From Cyrtodaria siliqua (taxonomy: Eukaryota; Mollusca; Bivalvia; Adapedonta; Hiatellidae): a stretch of 64,000 nucleotides of DNA. The stretch's first letter is position 1. Each line of letters starts with the position of its first letter. The stretch lies in NCBI GenBank assembly GCA_037043455.1, contig JAWPHD010011265.1, positions 1 through 64,000 on the forward strand, in the 5' to 3' direction. The position numbers were made by a program, and so were the translations under genes. Under the pieces are notes generated by a model. The model did not search any database and was not told where the DNA came from. It saw only the letters and a program-made list of their open reading frames with translations. Positions 32,761 through 45,649 of this stretch are shown here, piece after piece.

Positions 32761-33754
32761 TACTCATGTAAGATCCTCTATTTACGTTATAACTTTAGTA
32801 AATGAGATCTGAAAAAATGGAATTGGATTTTTAATCAAATTTATGTTGAAGGTTTGTTTCAATAAGTGATTGGACAAGTTTGGGCAAATAGATATATGTT
32901 ACAGAATTATTGAGCATAAACGACAAGGAAATTACAGAGTTATAGCCCTTGATTCTGTTAAAATAAGTGATTTTCAGTTTGTTTAAACATTGAAATGTTA
33001 CCTTAATTGCATTGAAATGTTTCTGTAAGATCCAGGACAAGATTCACAATCAGTTGTTGCCCTTGAAAATTAAAATGATAGAATTTCATCTTCATTACAT
33101 AATAACTTATGAAATGGTATCTCCTTGGGGGAAAAAATGGCTGTACTATACAGTAAAATTAAGTGACTATAGTTTAAGCAATAACTATTTATTGTCAGTG
33201 AGTGGTCGCCTAGGAAAAGGCCCCGAAAGTGATAGACTCGCTCTCAATTTGTGCCATTTGACAAGTGTAAGTAAATATTGTTGGATTTTGAGAAAATGAA
33301 ATATTCAGTGCTCATGTATATGTAAAACAAGTAGAGTATCTTCAGGCCCTCTCTGTCCTCTTGTTATACTGATTTGTATTGTGATGAAAAGCTTATGTAA
33401 TTTAAAATTTTGTTTTAAAATGTCTCTGCTTTAATACGATAACAATCTTTTGTTGAATTTATAAAATAAAAATTTCAAGACAATTCATAATTTGAGTCTT
33501 ATCTTAATGTACGTTTTGAGCAAATCCCAGTTAAGAACATTTAACGGAAGTAGTGTTTAGCTCACCTGTGCTGAAGGCAACCACTTCCTGTCAGTCTGTC
33601 CCTTGTTGACTTAACTTTTACTTAAAAAGGAATGTAGCGACACGGACAAACAAGCTCTATTATTGAGAGTTCTGAAAAACTTGTAAAAAAGTGAGAGAAT
33701 TGTCAAAATCAGATGATAAACAAAAAAGATATGACCATTTGAAGGTTGTTCTAA

Positions 33755-33990
33755 CTGTAACAGCGTACAGGTAAATGGTTAATAATTGATTCCTAACCGT
33801 ATGTCCTGGATAGCTCAGTGGTTAAGAGCCCTGGGTTCGAGTCCCGGTTGAGGAACGATTTTTTCACCACCTGTTATATTTGGGGGCTCTTCCGGGAGCC
33901 AGGACCGTGTCTGTTAGCATGAAACAGTATGAAAATAACAGCCGGCCTGGAGTTAACTCCACTAGAAATTCAGGGACGAATTTCAATCAA
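33755..33990 (+). repeat. tRNA-derived SINE copy 1 (head lacks anticodon arm)
   Basis: Same 5' text as copy 2 ('cgtacaggtaaatg', 'gattcctaaccgtatgtcct'), A box TAGCTCAGTGG and B box GGTTCGAGTCC. The segment that would form the anticodon arm is deleted. The body after the tRNA head has 'gggggctcttccgggagcca' and 'ccggcctggagttaactcc'. Confidence 0.75.
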
Positions 33991-33999
33991 GTTTGGGTG

Positions 34000-34150
34000 T
34001 ATGTAACCGCGTACAGGTAAATGATGAATAATCGATTCCTAACCGTATGTCCTCGATAGCTCAGTGGTTAGAGCCCTGGTACGGTAAACCAGAGACCCTG
34101 GGTTCGAGTCCCGGTTGAGGAACGATTTTTTCACCACCTGTTATATAACA
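34000..34150 (+). repeat. tRNA-derived SINE copy 2, cloverleaf-capable head
   Basis: 34050-34121 (72 nt) folds as a full cloverleaf by eye: acceptor TCCTCGA/TTGAGGA (7 bp), D stem GCTC/GAGC, anticodon stem CTGGT/ACCAG with loop ACGGTAA, 5-nt variable loop, T stem CTGGG/CCCGG with loop TTCGAGT. Loop position 33 is C, not the near-universal T, and the same flanks occur in copy 1, so this is a SINE head rather than a working tRNA gene. TTTTTT at 34126-34131 could stop polymerase III. Confidence 0.75.
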
Positions 34151-35279
34151 CTGATATGGTAGCCGCTATTTTGAGAACTATGTCATAGTTCCAAATTACC
34201 ATATATGGAATATTGATAAATATCATTTAAAGCAAAGAAAATTTCTGCAAATGAATGCAAAATCCTTTACTGGTCATTTAAAACATTACTGCCATTAAGT
34301 ATACATATATTTTCATACAGTTGCTGTTATTTTTTTCCTATAAATCAATTACTATTCATATTTATAAATATTCCATATATGGTCATTAAGAACTATGATG
34401 TCTTGGCTCTCAAAATGGCGGCTTACATATTCTTTTCAACATAATCTTCAAATGATTATATCTTCTTTGTTAATCTTACGATTTTGATAATTCTTTCACC
34501 TTTTTCCAAGTTTTTCAGAACTCTCAATAATAACGATTGTTTGGCTGTGTCGCTACATTCCCTTTAACAACTTCTCATAAACAGGGTGGCCAATTTTGAG
34601 CAAACTTCACATGGATTATCACCCTTAGATCAGTATCTTTCAAAGTTGTACAATCTAGGTCCAAGCAACATCCAAGATGGCCACTGTTACTAAAAATAGT
34701 CAAAATTTCAAAAAAAAATCTCAAGAATCGCCGAACAGATTTCATCAGTTGTTCTTAATGATTGCCGAACCTGAGACTGGCAAGGTTATATAAAGTCACT
34801 GGGTGCAAAAATGGCCATGGCCCGGGGTTCCAAAGTTTGTATTAAGAGATTTCACATGATTTACATATATATTTGGGAAAGACATCTCCAATACCATTGG
34901 CCTAATCGTCATAAAACTTCACATGTAGCATCGGAGCATGGAACTCACTAATGTTTGTACAAATCAGGTCGATCAGTCCAAAAAGTCGACAACCTTATCC
35001 GATCAGGTATGTAGGATCATGATGAAACTTTACCAGTGTTGACCTCTCTTAAGTTAATACAAATCGGGTAAATCTGCCCCAAAACTAGGTCACTATGGTC
35101 ACCAATGTTAGGATCTTGATAAAATCGGATACAACCTCCTAGATGGCCACCATTACTGAAAATATTCATTGAACAATTTTCAAGTTTTGTTAGAAACATT
35201 TGCTAGTGTAGGTAATCTAGAGGTCCAACATTTCTTTACTGAGGTTTCATAGACTTCTATTGTTAAAACTTGTTTATTT

Positions 35280-36418
35280 TTGTGTCGCCAGCATAGCAGG
35301 ATCACTTTGTCTATTGTCCGTTGTCTGTCCATCGTATGTCACACTGTAATCTGCAGCCTAACCTTGGCCATAACTTGAGTATTTGACCTATGTTCACAAA
35401 ATTACACACACATCTTCCATCTTACCTCACTGAAAGTTATTACACGTCCAACAACTCTCTCATTTTGGTAGATTTATGCCCCTTTTCATAAAGTTTTAAT
35501 CTGCAGCCTAACCAAGCTCATAACCGGCCAAACACTAAGAGTATTTGAAACTTCACACACATCTTCACTAGCTGAAATAAACACAACAGGTGACACACGG
35601 GTTTCGTGGAACACCCTTTCTAGGCTTTCATTTGGCCGGATTTCAACGAAACTTTGCAGGGATTATCAGTACCAAATCTAGTTGTGCATGTCGTCACCGT
35701 GTTACAGTTGAGTGTTTTTTGGCGGAGTTATAGTCCTTTAAAGGTTTTAATACACAAACTTTGTCCGAACTATTTTTCCTGAACCTTTGGGCGGATTTCA
35801 GCGAAACTTTGCAGGGATGATCAGTACCAGGCTTAGTGGTGCATGTCTTCACCGTATTACGGTTGAAAGCTTTTTAGCAGAGTTATGGCCCTTTAAAGGT
35901 TTTAATACAGAAACTTTGTCCGAACTATTTTTCCTAAACCCCTGGCCGGATTTCAGCGAAACTTTGCAGGGATGATCAGTACCTGAGGCTTAGTGATGCA
36001 TTTCATCACCGTGTTCTGGTTAAATGATATTTGGCGGAGTTATGGCTGTTTAAAGGTTTTAATACATAAACTTTGTCTGGATTAGTTCTGGTGAACCACT
36101 GGCCGGATTTCAAGGAAACTGCAGGGATGATCAGTACCAAGCCTAGTTGCGCATATCGTCGCTGTGTTCCAGTTGAATGAGTTTTGGCAGAGTTATGGCC
36201 CTTTAAAGGTTTTAATACACTTAATTTGTACTGACCAGTTCTCCTGAACCTCTGGCTGGATTTCAGCAAAACTTAGGCAGGGATGGTCAGTACCAAGCCT
36301 AGTTGCGCATGTCATCGCCATGTTCCGGTTGAATGATTTTTGACAGAGTTATGGCCCCTTATACACAGACTTTATCTCTAGCCAGAAGAGCGTCAGGCCA
36401 TCTTGGGGCCTCTTGTTT
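35280..36418 (+). repeat. Tandem-core element, ~150-bp units
   Basis: Head 'tgtgtcgccagcatagcagg' with 'ttgtccgttgtctgtccatc', then about five units with 'ggatttcagcgaaactttgc', 'agggatgatcagtacc', 'cggagttatggccctttaaa'. Tail 'catcttggggcctcttgttt'. Confidence 0.88.
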
Positions 36419-36589
36419 TGAAAACATGATAACATGATGAATATTAAAATCATTACACTTCAGTAAGAATGCAGCATAATTGTTTATATTGCAATACAAT
36501 TATATTATTATAATTTTCAGTAAAAAATGGTTTAATTTACAGTCAAACCTGTCTTAAGAACCACTTCAAGAGAAAAGTGAACATGATGC

Positions 36590-36760
36590 CAGTTGTCAAT
36601 CATTTATCCACTTAGCCAATCAAACCGATATATATGATACCTCCGACAAACAATAGCATGTGCAACTGTATTATAATATAACCTATTGTCAATATACTCC
36701 GACATCAACAATAGGGCGGAGATATCTAAGTAATGGTGTAATGTTAATTTGTTTGGTTCT
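36590..36760. repeat. Dispersed repeat shared with 53515-53705
   Basis: Both hold 'ccagttgtc(a/g)atcattt', 'acctccgacaaacaatagca', 'gtgcaactgtattataat' and 'atactccgacatcaacaa' in order. No terminal structure or coding sequence seen. 36760-37070 shows nothing else. Confidence 0.8.
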
Positions 36761-37076
36761 GTTTTTATGTGTATGTAAATGCTAAACAATTCCCCAAACA
36801 CTAGCCCCCCAATCATTGCACTAAAACAACCCTGGTTACTAGAAGTCGTAATTTCAAAATACTTAATTTACGGAAGTACTAAAACAGATTAAGATATAAA
36901 TTTAATTAAATTATTACCGGAAAAAGGCAATGCAAGAATACCAAACATTCCATCATTTACTTTCTATTAAGCAGCAAAATGACTGAGAGCATATAAAGTA
37001 CAATTTATCAAAGGATATGTAATTTTAATTTGTTGAGGATTTTAAAATCTTTAAAAACTGCTCCCCGTCTAAACAT

Positions 37077-40000
37077 TTTTAGCTCGACTGATCAGAGATC
37101 AGCAGAGCTTATGCCGTGGTACGGCGTCCTTCGTCCGTCTGTCTGTCCGTAAACCTTTTTTGTAGCGACTACTCCTCTGAAACTACTGAAAGGATTTTCA
37201 TGAAACTTTACAGAAATGTTGCCCATGAAGTCTAGTTGATCCTAGCAAAAATTCATGTTGATGTGAAATCCAAGATGGCCGCCAAATCTAAAAATAGGTT
37301 TTTAAAAAACAGGTTTGTAGCGACTACTTCGTGAAAACTCTAAGTGATATTGATATGAGACTTTTTCTAAAATGAACAGCATGACATGATGTTGGTCCTT
37401 GTCAAAAATCGTTTTGATTCGATGTTAAACATGGCTGTTAGCGGCCATCTTTGTTTACATAGAGTTATATAATGAAAACTTGTAGCGACTACTCCTCTGA
37501 AACTTCTTCACCGATTTTCATGAAACTTCCCATGAATGTTGCTCTTGATGTCTAATTGAACCTAGCAAAATTTCAGGTTGGCCGGAAATTCAAGATGGCC
37601 GCCACGGCTAAAAATACATTTTCAAAAAACTAGTTTGTAGCGACTACTTTCTGAAATCAAAATCTATCAGTAGAGCTTCAAGGTCACTGACCTCTTGTTT
37701 TTTATACATATTATGAGATCTAGTTTATAGAATATTTTAAAATCTGTAAAAACTGTTTACTCCCATATAAAGGCTCCCTCGGCCTAATCATTTTTAGCTC
37801 GACTGATCAGACAAAAATCGTTTTGATTCGACGTTAAACATGGCTGCCAGTGGCCATCTTTGTTTACATAGAGTTATATAGTAAAAACTTGTAGCGACTA
37901 ATCCTCTGAAACTACTTGACGGATGTCCATGAAACTTCACAGGAATGTTGCTCTTGAAGTCTAGTTGATCCTAGACTGGCCCGAAATTCAAGATTTAAAA
38001 TAAATAAATTTGTAGCGACTACTTCTTGAAAATTTGTAAGTGATATTGATATGGGACTTTTTCTAAAATTATCAGCATGACATGATATTGGTCCTTGTCA
38101 AAAATCGTCTGAAACTACAGATGGATATTCATGAAACTTCACAGAAATGTTGCTCATGAAGTCTAGTTGATCCTAGCAAAAATGCATGTTGATGCGAAAT
38201 CCAAGATGGCCGCCAAAGCTAAAAAATCATTTTGATTCGACATTAAACATGGCTGCCAGTGGCCATCTTTGTTTACATAGAGTTATATAATGAAAACTTG
38301 TAGCGACTACTCCTCTGAAACTACTTGACGGATTTTCATGAAACTTCACACGAATGTTGCTCTTGATGTCTTATTGATCCTAGCAAAACTTCAGATCGGC
38401 CGGAAATTCAAGATGGCCGCCAGGGCTAAAAATAGATTTTCAAAAAACAAGTTTGTAGCGACTACTTCTTGAAAACTATAAGATATATTGATATGGGATT
38501 TTTTCTAAAATGATCAGCATGACATGATATTGGTCCTTGTCAAAAATCATTTTGATTCGACGTTAAACATGGCTGCCAGTGGCCATCTTTGTTTACATAG
38601 AGTTATATAATGAAAACTTATAGCGACTACTCCTCTGAAACTACTGGACGGATTTTCATGAAACTTCACACGAATGTTGCTCTTGATGTCTTATTGATCC
38701 TAGCAAAACTTCAGATCGGCCGGAAATTCAAGATGGCCGCCAGGGCTAAAAATAGATTTTCAAAAAACAAGTTTGTAGCGACTACTTCTTGAAAACTATA
38801 AGATATATTGATATGGGACTTTTTCTAAAATGATCAGCATGACATGATGTTGGTCCTTGTCAAAAATCGTTTTGATTCGACGTTAAACATGGCTGCCAGT
38901 GGCCATCTTTGTTTACATAGAGTTATATAATGAAAAATTGTAGCGACTACTCCTCTGAAACTTCTTCACCGATTTTCATGAAACTTCACATGAATGTTTC
39001 TCTTGATGTCTAATTGATCCTAGCAAAATTTCAGGTCAGCCGGAAATTCAAGATGGCCGCCACGGCTAAAAATACATTTTCAAAAAACTAGTTTGTAGCG
39101 ACTACTTCCTGAAATCAAAATCTATCAGTAGAGCTTCAAGGTAACTGACCTCTTGTTTTTAGTTCTACTGATCAGAGATCAGCAGAGCTTATGCCGTGGT
39201 GCGGCGTCCGTCGTCCGTCTGTCCGTCCGTCTGTCCGTCTGTCTGTAAACTTTTTTTTGTAGCGACTTCTCCTCTGAAACAGCTGAATGGATTTTCATGA
39301 AACTTTACAGAAATGTTGCCCATGAAGTCTAGTTGATCCTAGCAAAAATTCATGTTGATGTAAAATCCAAGATGGCCGCCAGATCTAAAAATAGGTTTTT
39401 AAAAAACAAGTTTGTAGCGACTTCTTCATGAAAACTATAAGTGATATTGATATGGGACTTTTTGCTAAAATGATCAGCATGACATGATGTTGGTCCTTGT
39501 CGAAAATCGTTTTGATTCGACGTTAAACATGGCTGCCAGCGGCCATCTTTGTTTACATAGAGTTATATAATGAAAACTTGTAGCAACTACTCCTCTGAAA
39601 CTACATGACGGATTTTCATGAAACTTCACAGGAATGTTGCTCTTGATGTCTTATTGATCCTAGCAAAATTTCAGGTCGGCCGGAAATTCAAGATGGCCGC
39701 CACGGCTAAAAATAGATTTTCAAAATACAAGTTTGTAGCGACTACTACTTGAAAACTATAAGTGATATTGATATGGGACTTTTTGTAAAATGATCAGCAT
39801 GACATGATGTTGGTCCTTGTCAAAAATTGTTTTGATTCAACGTTAAACATGGCTGCCACCAGCCATCTTTGTTTACATAGAGTTATATAGTAAAAACTTG
39901 TAGCGACTAATCCTTTGAAACTACTTGGCAGATTTTCATGAAACTTTACAGGAATGTTGCTCTTAATGTTTATTTGATCCTAGCAAAATTTCAGATCGGA

Positions 40001-43000
40001 CAGAAATTCAAGATGGCCGCCACAGCTAAAATTAGATTTTTTAAAAAAGAAGTTTGTAAACTACGTCTTGAAAACTATAAGTGATATTGATATGGGACTT
40101 TTTGTAAAATGATCAGCATGACATGATGGTTATCAGAGTCAAACATTATTTTGATTCGACGTTAAACATGGCTGTCAGCGGCCATCTTTGTTTACATAGA
40201 GTTATATAATGAAAACTTGTAGCGACTATTCCTGTGAAACTACTTGACGGATTTTCATGAAACTTCACAGGAATGTTGCTCTTGATGTCTAATTGTTCCT
40301 AGCAAAACTTCAGATCGGCCGGAAATTCAAGATGGCCGCCAGGGCTAAAAATAGATTTTCAAAAACAAGTTTGTAGCGACTACTTCTTGAAAACTATAAG
40401 ATATATTGATATGGGACTTTTTCTAAAATGATCAGCATGACATGATGTTGGTCCTTGTCAAAAATCGTTTTGATTCTACGTTAAACATGGCTGCCAGTGG
40501 CCATCTTTGTTTACATAGAGTTATATAATGAAAACTTGTAGAGTTATATAATGAAAACTTGTAGCGACTACTCCTCTGAAACTTCTTCACCGATTTTCAT
40601 GAAACTTCACATGAATGTTTCTCTTGATGTCTTATTGATCCTAGCAAAATTTCAGGTCGGCCGGAAATTCAAGATGGCCGCCACGGCTAAAAATACATTT
40701 TCAAAAAACTAGTTTGTAGCGACTACTTCCTGAAATCAAAATCTATCAGTAGAGCTTCAAGGTCACTGACCTCTTGTTTTTAGTTCTACTGATCAGAGAT
40801 CAGCAGAGCTTATGCCGTGGTGCGGCGTCCGTCCGTCTGTCCGTCCGTCCGTCTGTCTGTAAACTTTTTTTTGTAGCGACTTCTCCTCTGAAACAGCTGA
40901 ATGGATTTTCATGAAACTTTACAGAAATGTTGCCCATGAAGTCTAGTTGATCCTAGCAAAAATTCATGTTGATCTGAAATCCAAGATGGCCGCCAGATCT
41001 AAAAATAGGTTTTTAAAATACAAGTTTGTAGCGACTTCTTCATGAAAACTATAAGTGATATTGATATGGGACTTTTTGCTAAAATGATCAGCATGACATG
41101 ATGTTGATCCTTGTGGAAAATTATTTTGATTCGACGTTAAACATGGCTGCCAGTGGCCATCTTTGTTTACATAGTGTTATATAATGAAAACTTGTAGCGA
41201 CTACTCCTCTGAAACTACTGGACGGATTTTCATGAAACTTCACAGGAATGTTGCTCTTGATGTCTTATTGATCCTAGCAAAATTTCAGGTCGGCCGGAAA
41301 TTCAAGATGGCCGCCACGGCTAAAAATAATTTTTCAAAAAAGAAGTCTGTAGCGACTACTTCCTGAAATCAAAATCAATCAGTAGAGCTTCAAGGTCATT
41401 GACCTCTTGTTTATACATATTATGAGATCTAGTTTATAGAATATTTTAAAATCTGTAAAAACTGTTTACTCCCATATAAAGGCTCTCCTGGCCTAATCAT
41501 TTTTAGCTGGACTGATCAGACAAAAATCGTTTTGATTCGACGTTAAACATGGCTGCCAGTGGCCATCTTTGTTTAATAGAGTTATATAGTAAAAACTTGT
41601 AGCGACTAATCCTCTGAAACTACTTGACGGATGTCCATGAAACTTCACAGGAATGTTGCTCTTGAAGTCTAGTTGATCCTAGAAAAATTTCAGGCTGACC
41701 CGAAATTCAAGATGGCCTCCACGGCTAAAAATAGATTTAAAATAAATAAATTTGTAGCGACTACTTCTTGAAAATTTGTAAGTGATATTGATATGGGACG
41801 TTTTCTAAAATGATCAACATGACATGATGTTGATCCTTGTAGAAAATTATTTTGATGCGACTTTAAACATGGCCGCTAGCGGCCATCTTTGTTTACATAG
41901 ATTTATATATTAAAAACTTGTAGCGACTACTCCTCTGAAACTACGGGATGGATATTCATGAAACTTCACAGAAATGTTGCTCATGAAGTCTAGTTGATCC
42001 TAGCAAAAATGCATGTTGATGCGAAATCCAAGATGGCCGCCAAAGCTAAAAATAGAATTTTAAAATACAAGTTTGTAGCGACTACTTCTTGAAAACTATT
42101 AGATATATTGATATGGGACTTTTTCTAAAATGATTAGCATGACATGATATTGGTCCTTGTCAAAAATCGTTTTGATTTGACATTAAACATGGCTGCCAGT
42201 GGCCATCTTTGTTTACATAGAGTTATATAATGAAAACTTGTAGCGACTACTCCTTTGAAACTACTTGACGGATTTTCATGAAACTTCAAACGAATGTTGC
42301 TCTTGATGTCTAATTGATCCTAGCAAACCTTCAGATCGGCCGGAAATTCAAGATGGCCGTCAGGGATAAAAATAGATTTTCAAAAAAAAAGGTTGTAGCA
42401 ACTACTTCTTGAAAACTATAAGATATATTGATATGGGATTTTTTCTTAAATGATCAGCATGACATGATATTGGTCCTTGTCAAAAATCATTTTGATTCGA
42501 CGTTAAACATGGCTGCCAGTGGCCATCTTTGTTTACATAGAGTTATATAAAGAAAACTTATAGCGACTACTCCTCTGAAACTACTTGACGGATTTTCATG
42601 AAACTTCACACGAATGTTGCTCTTGATGTCTAATTGATCCTAGCAAAACTTCAGATCGGCCGGAAATTCAAGATGGCCACCAGGGCTAAAAATAGATTTT
42701 CAAAAAACAAGTTTGTAGCGACTACTTCTTGAAAACTATAAGTGATATTGATATGGGACTTTTTCTAAACTGATCAGCATGACATGATGTTGATCCTAGT
42801 CGAACAAAATTTTGATTCGACGTTAAACATGGCTGCCAGTGGCCATCTTTGTTTACATAGAGTTATATAATGAAAACTTATAGCGACTACTCCTCTGAAA
42901 CTACTGGACGGATTTTCATGAAACTTCAAAGGAATGTTGCTCTTGATGTCTTATTGATCCTAGCAAAATTTCAGGTCGGCCGGAAATTCAAGATGGCAGC

Positions 43001-43083
43001 CACGGCTAAAAATAAGTTTGTAGCGACTACTTCCTGAAATCAAAATCAATTAGTAGAGCTTCAAGGTCATTGACCTCTTGTTT
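37077..43083 (+). repeat. Cluster of five tandem-core elements with 320-bp dimeric units
   Basis: Elements start near 37077, 37793, 39158, 40779 and 41500. Full heads carry the hairpin AGCTT/CTACTGATC-aga-GATCAGCAGAGCTT and a CCGTCCGTCTGTCC run; two are head-truncated. Cores are dimers of two ~155-165-bp halves ('gtagcgactactcctctgaa' and 'gtagcgactacttcttgaaa'), about 320 bp in all (for example 38301, 38621, 38941). Tail 'aaggtcactgacctcttgtt'. The structure recalls pearl/HINE Helitron-like elements of bivalves; that assignment is inference. No protein-coding content. Confidence 0.88.
37700..41500. repeat. 3.7-kb tandem segmental duplication within the cluster
   Basis: The spacer 'atacatattatgagatctag' ... 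'tcccatataaaggctc' at about 37700-37792 recurs at 41410-41499 in the same context, and begins again at 43084. Elements starting at 37077 and 40779, and at 37793 and 41500, are both 3.70 kb apart. Confidence 0.8.
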
Positions 43084-43850
43084 TATACATATTATGAGAT
43101 CTAGTTTATAGAAAATACACTTGCCGGTTGCCCCTCCCCACTCCCCCTCCCCACCACACCCCTGGGCATTTATATGGGGGATATGGTATCTATACTAAAT
43201 TTAATCTAACGTTTTCAGGAAATGGGGAATGCACAAAAAACAAACAACTTACCATTTGACAGCTAGCAGCTGACCTTCATATATATTATAGGATAACTCA
43301 TCACAGAAAATGTAACTTGTTATCCAAACCTAAACATTCTCCTCCTTGGCTCTGCAGGTATTTTCAGCCATTTATTATGAGTAAAGCATCTGGCAGAATG
43401 CTTACTGCCAAATTAACCCCATGCCTCGAGTAAATTGGAATAATCACTCATGCCACCTTTATGTTAAGTATCTGCACACTACTTAGCTAAAAAAAAAAAG
43501 AAAAGAAAAAAATGAAGATGCATGTAACAGTGCCAGCTAGTTATGAAAATCATTTGAAATGGTGAACTTGATTAAATGTGGAAAGAATAATGATTTTATA
43601 ATTTGAAGATGTTCACTATCATTTTAACTGTCACATTTTATGGTTAAGGCAGGATGTATACTGTTTTGTAACTTTAATTTGAAGAGCCATATGAAATGGA
43701 AAACCAGAAGCAGTCTGAGAGACAGCCATATCCCCTGCCACAGTGTTTTTTCCTATGGAGCTGTAGAACCCATGATTGGGTGCTTTGTTTAAAGGAAGTT
43801 GTACCACTGCGCATAAAGCAGAAAGTAAAATGAACAAAAAATGTAAGTAT
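43084..43850. other. Unassigned intergenic stretch
   Basis: A C-rich stretch at 43130-43165 and an A-rich run at 43488-43512. No gene or repeat recognised. Confidence 0.6.
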
Positions 43851-45560
43851 AACACTATAAAAGGCAGTAACTCTAATTTCAGTCTGATAGAGTTATTGTA
43901 ACTGCACTCTGCACATCCTCTTACTGCCCTCTATCATTGTGTGAAGTTTCATTCCAGTCACATTAGTAGTTTTTAAGCTATGCACCCGACAAGAATAATA
44001 AGTATAAAATAACAAAGGGCAATAACTCTTATTTAAATAAACATATAGTTATGGTTCTTGCATTCTCCACATCCTCTTATTACTCTCTGTCATTGTGTTT
44101 CATTGCAGACACATTAGTAGTTTTGGAGCTATGCTTCGGATAAGAATTTTAAGTATAGAATTACAAAGACCAATAACTCTATTGTCCATGAAGATCGAGT
44201 TATGGTTATTGCAATCTTCACTTCATCTACTTGCCCTCTATTATTGTGTGATGTTTCATTCCAGTCTAGTAGTTTTTGAGTTATGCTCTGGACAAGAAAT
44301 ATAAGTATAAAATTACGAAGGGCAATAACTCTCAATTAAATGACAGCGTTATGGTTCTTGCACTCTGCACGTCCTCTCATTGCCCTCTATTATTGTATGA
44401 AATTTCATTGCAGCCACTCTAGTAGTTTTTGAGTTATAGAGTGGACACAAATTATGCGTCTAAAATTACAGGCAATAACTCCAATTTAATTGAAGGCAGA
44501 GTTATTGTTCTTGCACTCTGCACATCTTCTCATTGCCCTCTATCATTGTATGAAATTTCATTGCTGTCTCAAAGTATTTTTCGTGTTATGGTGTGGACAC
44601 AAATTATAAGAATAAAATTACAAAGGGCAAAAACTCTAATGAAAGCTGAGTTATGGTTCTTGTGCTCTGCATGTCCTCTCATGGCCCTCTATCATTGTGT
44701 GAAATTACGTTGCAGTCCCGCAAGTAGTTTTTGAGTTATAGAGCGGACGCAAATTATACTTATAAAATTACAAAGGGCAATAACTCTTTTAATTGAAGGC
44801 AGAGTTATGGTTCTTGCACTCTGCACGTCCTCTCATTGCCCTCTAACATTGTGTGAAATTTCATTGCAGTCCTATTAGTAGTTTTCGAGTTATAGAGCGG
44901 ACACGAATTATAAGTATAACATTATAAAGGGCAATAACTCTAAAATGAAGACAGAGTTATGGTTCTTGTACTCTGTGCACGTCCTCTCATTACCCTGTAT
45001 CATTGTGTGATATTTCATTGCGCAATAACTCTTATTTAAATAAAGACAGAGTTATGGTTCTTGCACTCTGTACTTTTTCTCATTGCCCTCTATCATTGTG
45101 TGAAATTTTGTTGCAGTCCCTCTAGTAGTTTTTGAGTTATTGAGTGGAAAAAGTATACGTCTAAAATTACAAAGGGCAATAACTATTAATTTAATTGAAG
45201 GCAGAGTTATGGTTCTTGCACTCTGAACATTCTCTCATGGCCCTCTATCATTGTATGAAATTACATTGCAGTCCCACAAGTAGTTTTCAAGTTATGGAGC
45301 GGACACAAATTATAAGTATAAAATTACAAAGGACAATGACTATAATTTAAATGAAAGCTGAGTTAAGGTTTTTGTGCTCTGCACATCCTCTCATGGCCTT
45401 CTATCATTGTGTGAAATTTGATTGCATTCCCTTTAGTAGTTTTTGAGTTATTGAGCGGACATTAAATGGGACTGACGGACGAATGTATGTACGGACGGAC
45501 GGAGGAGGGCATTACTATATCCCCCTTTTGCCTGCGGCAGCACGGGATAACAAGAACTGA
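43850..45560 (-). repeat. Tandem-core element, ~150-bp units, reverse orientation
   Basis: About eleven units with 'aaattacaaagggcaataac', 'gcagagttatggttcttgca', 'ctctcattgccctctatcat', 'tagtagtttttgagttat'. The head lies at the right: ACGGACGGACGG at 45492-45503, then a hairpin TGCCTGCGGCA and 'gggataacaagaac'. One short fragment is at 31540-31700. Confidence 0.88.
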
Positions 45561-45649
45561 GATGCAAAAACTGTAAACATAATGGCAGACTTGTGTCTCA
45601 ATGAGTCGGTCTTGAATGTTTAATTGTGATCATTTAAATGAAACTTGCA

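Larger units (their letters stand above)
30866..33372 (+). repeat. Tandem-core element split by a TIR element and a palindrome
   Basis: Head AGCTCTACTGG at 30869 with a hairpin 'gatgggttgttgcccatc' downstream at 30908-30925 and matching CCGTC-poor text; the tail 'ccctctctgtcctcttgtta' is at 33348-33367, 2.5 kb away. Between them lie the insert 31170-32390 and the palindrome 32648-32760. Units carry 'ttacagagttatagcccttg' and 'gacaagttt'. Confidence 0.6.
33622..34567. mobile_element. Foldback element with ~130-bp inverted arms
   Basis: Left arm TTAAAAAGGAATGTAGCGAC... is mirrored by ...GTCGCTACATTCCCTTTAA. 'attattgagagttctgaaaa' on the left matches 'ttttcagaactctcaataat' on the right, and the pairing continues for over 100 bp. 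A second inner pair exists ('ccatatatggaatatt' / 'aatattccatatatgg'). TTAA at the edges suggests a TTAA target. The loop holds two SINE copies. Confidence 0.85.
33556..35276 (+). repeat. AGCTCACCTG-type tandem-core element, split by a foldback
   Basis: Head 'agctcacctgtgctgaaggc' at 33558 (compare the head at 63880). Core resumes at 34568 with 'gtggccaattttgagcaaac', 'ttcacatggattatc', 'ccaagatggcca', and runs to 'aaaacttgttta'. The foldback 33622-34567 interrupts it. Confidence 0.7.

Noticed and set aside
34050..34121. Functional tRNA-Thr (GGT) gene
   Set aside because: Cloverleaf is complete, but position 33 is C and the same flanks occur at 33755-33990, so it is a SINE head.
44095..44734. 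69-101-codon frames in the 44-kb repeat
   Set aside because: They fall in the ~150-bp tandem core, and different units have stops at different places.
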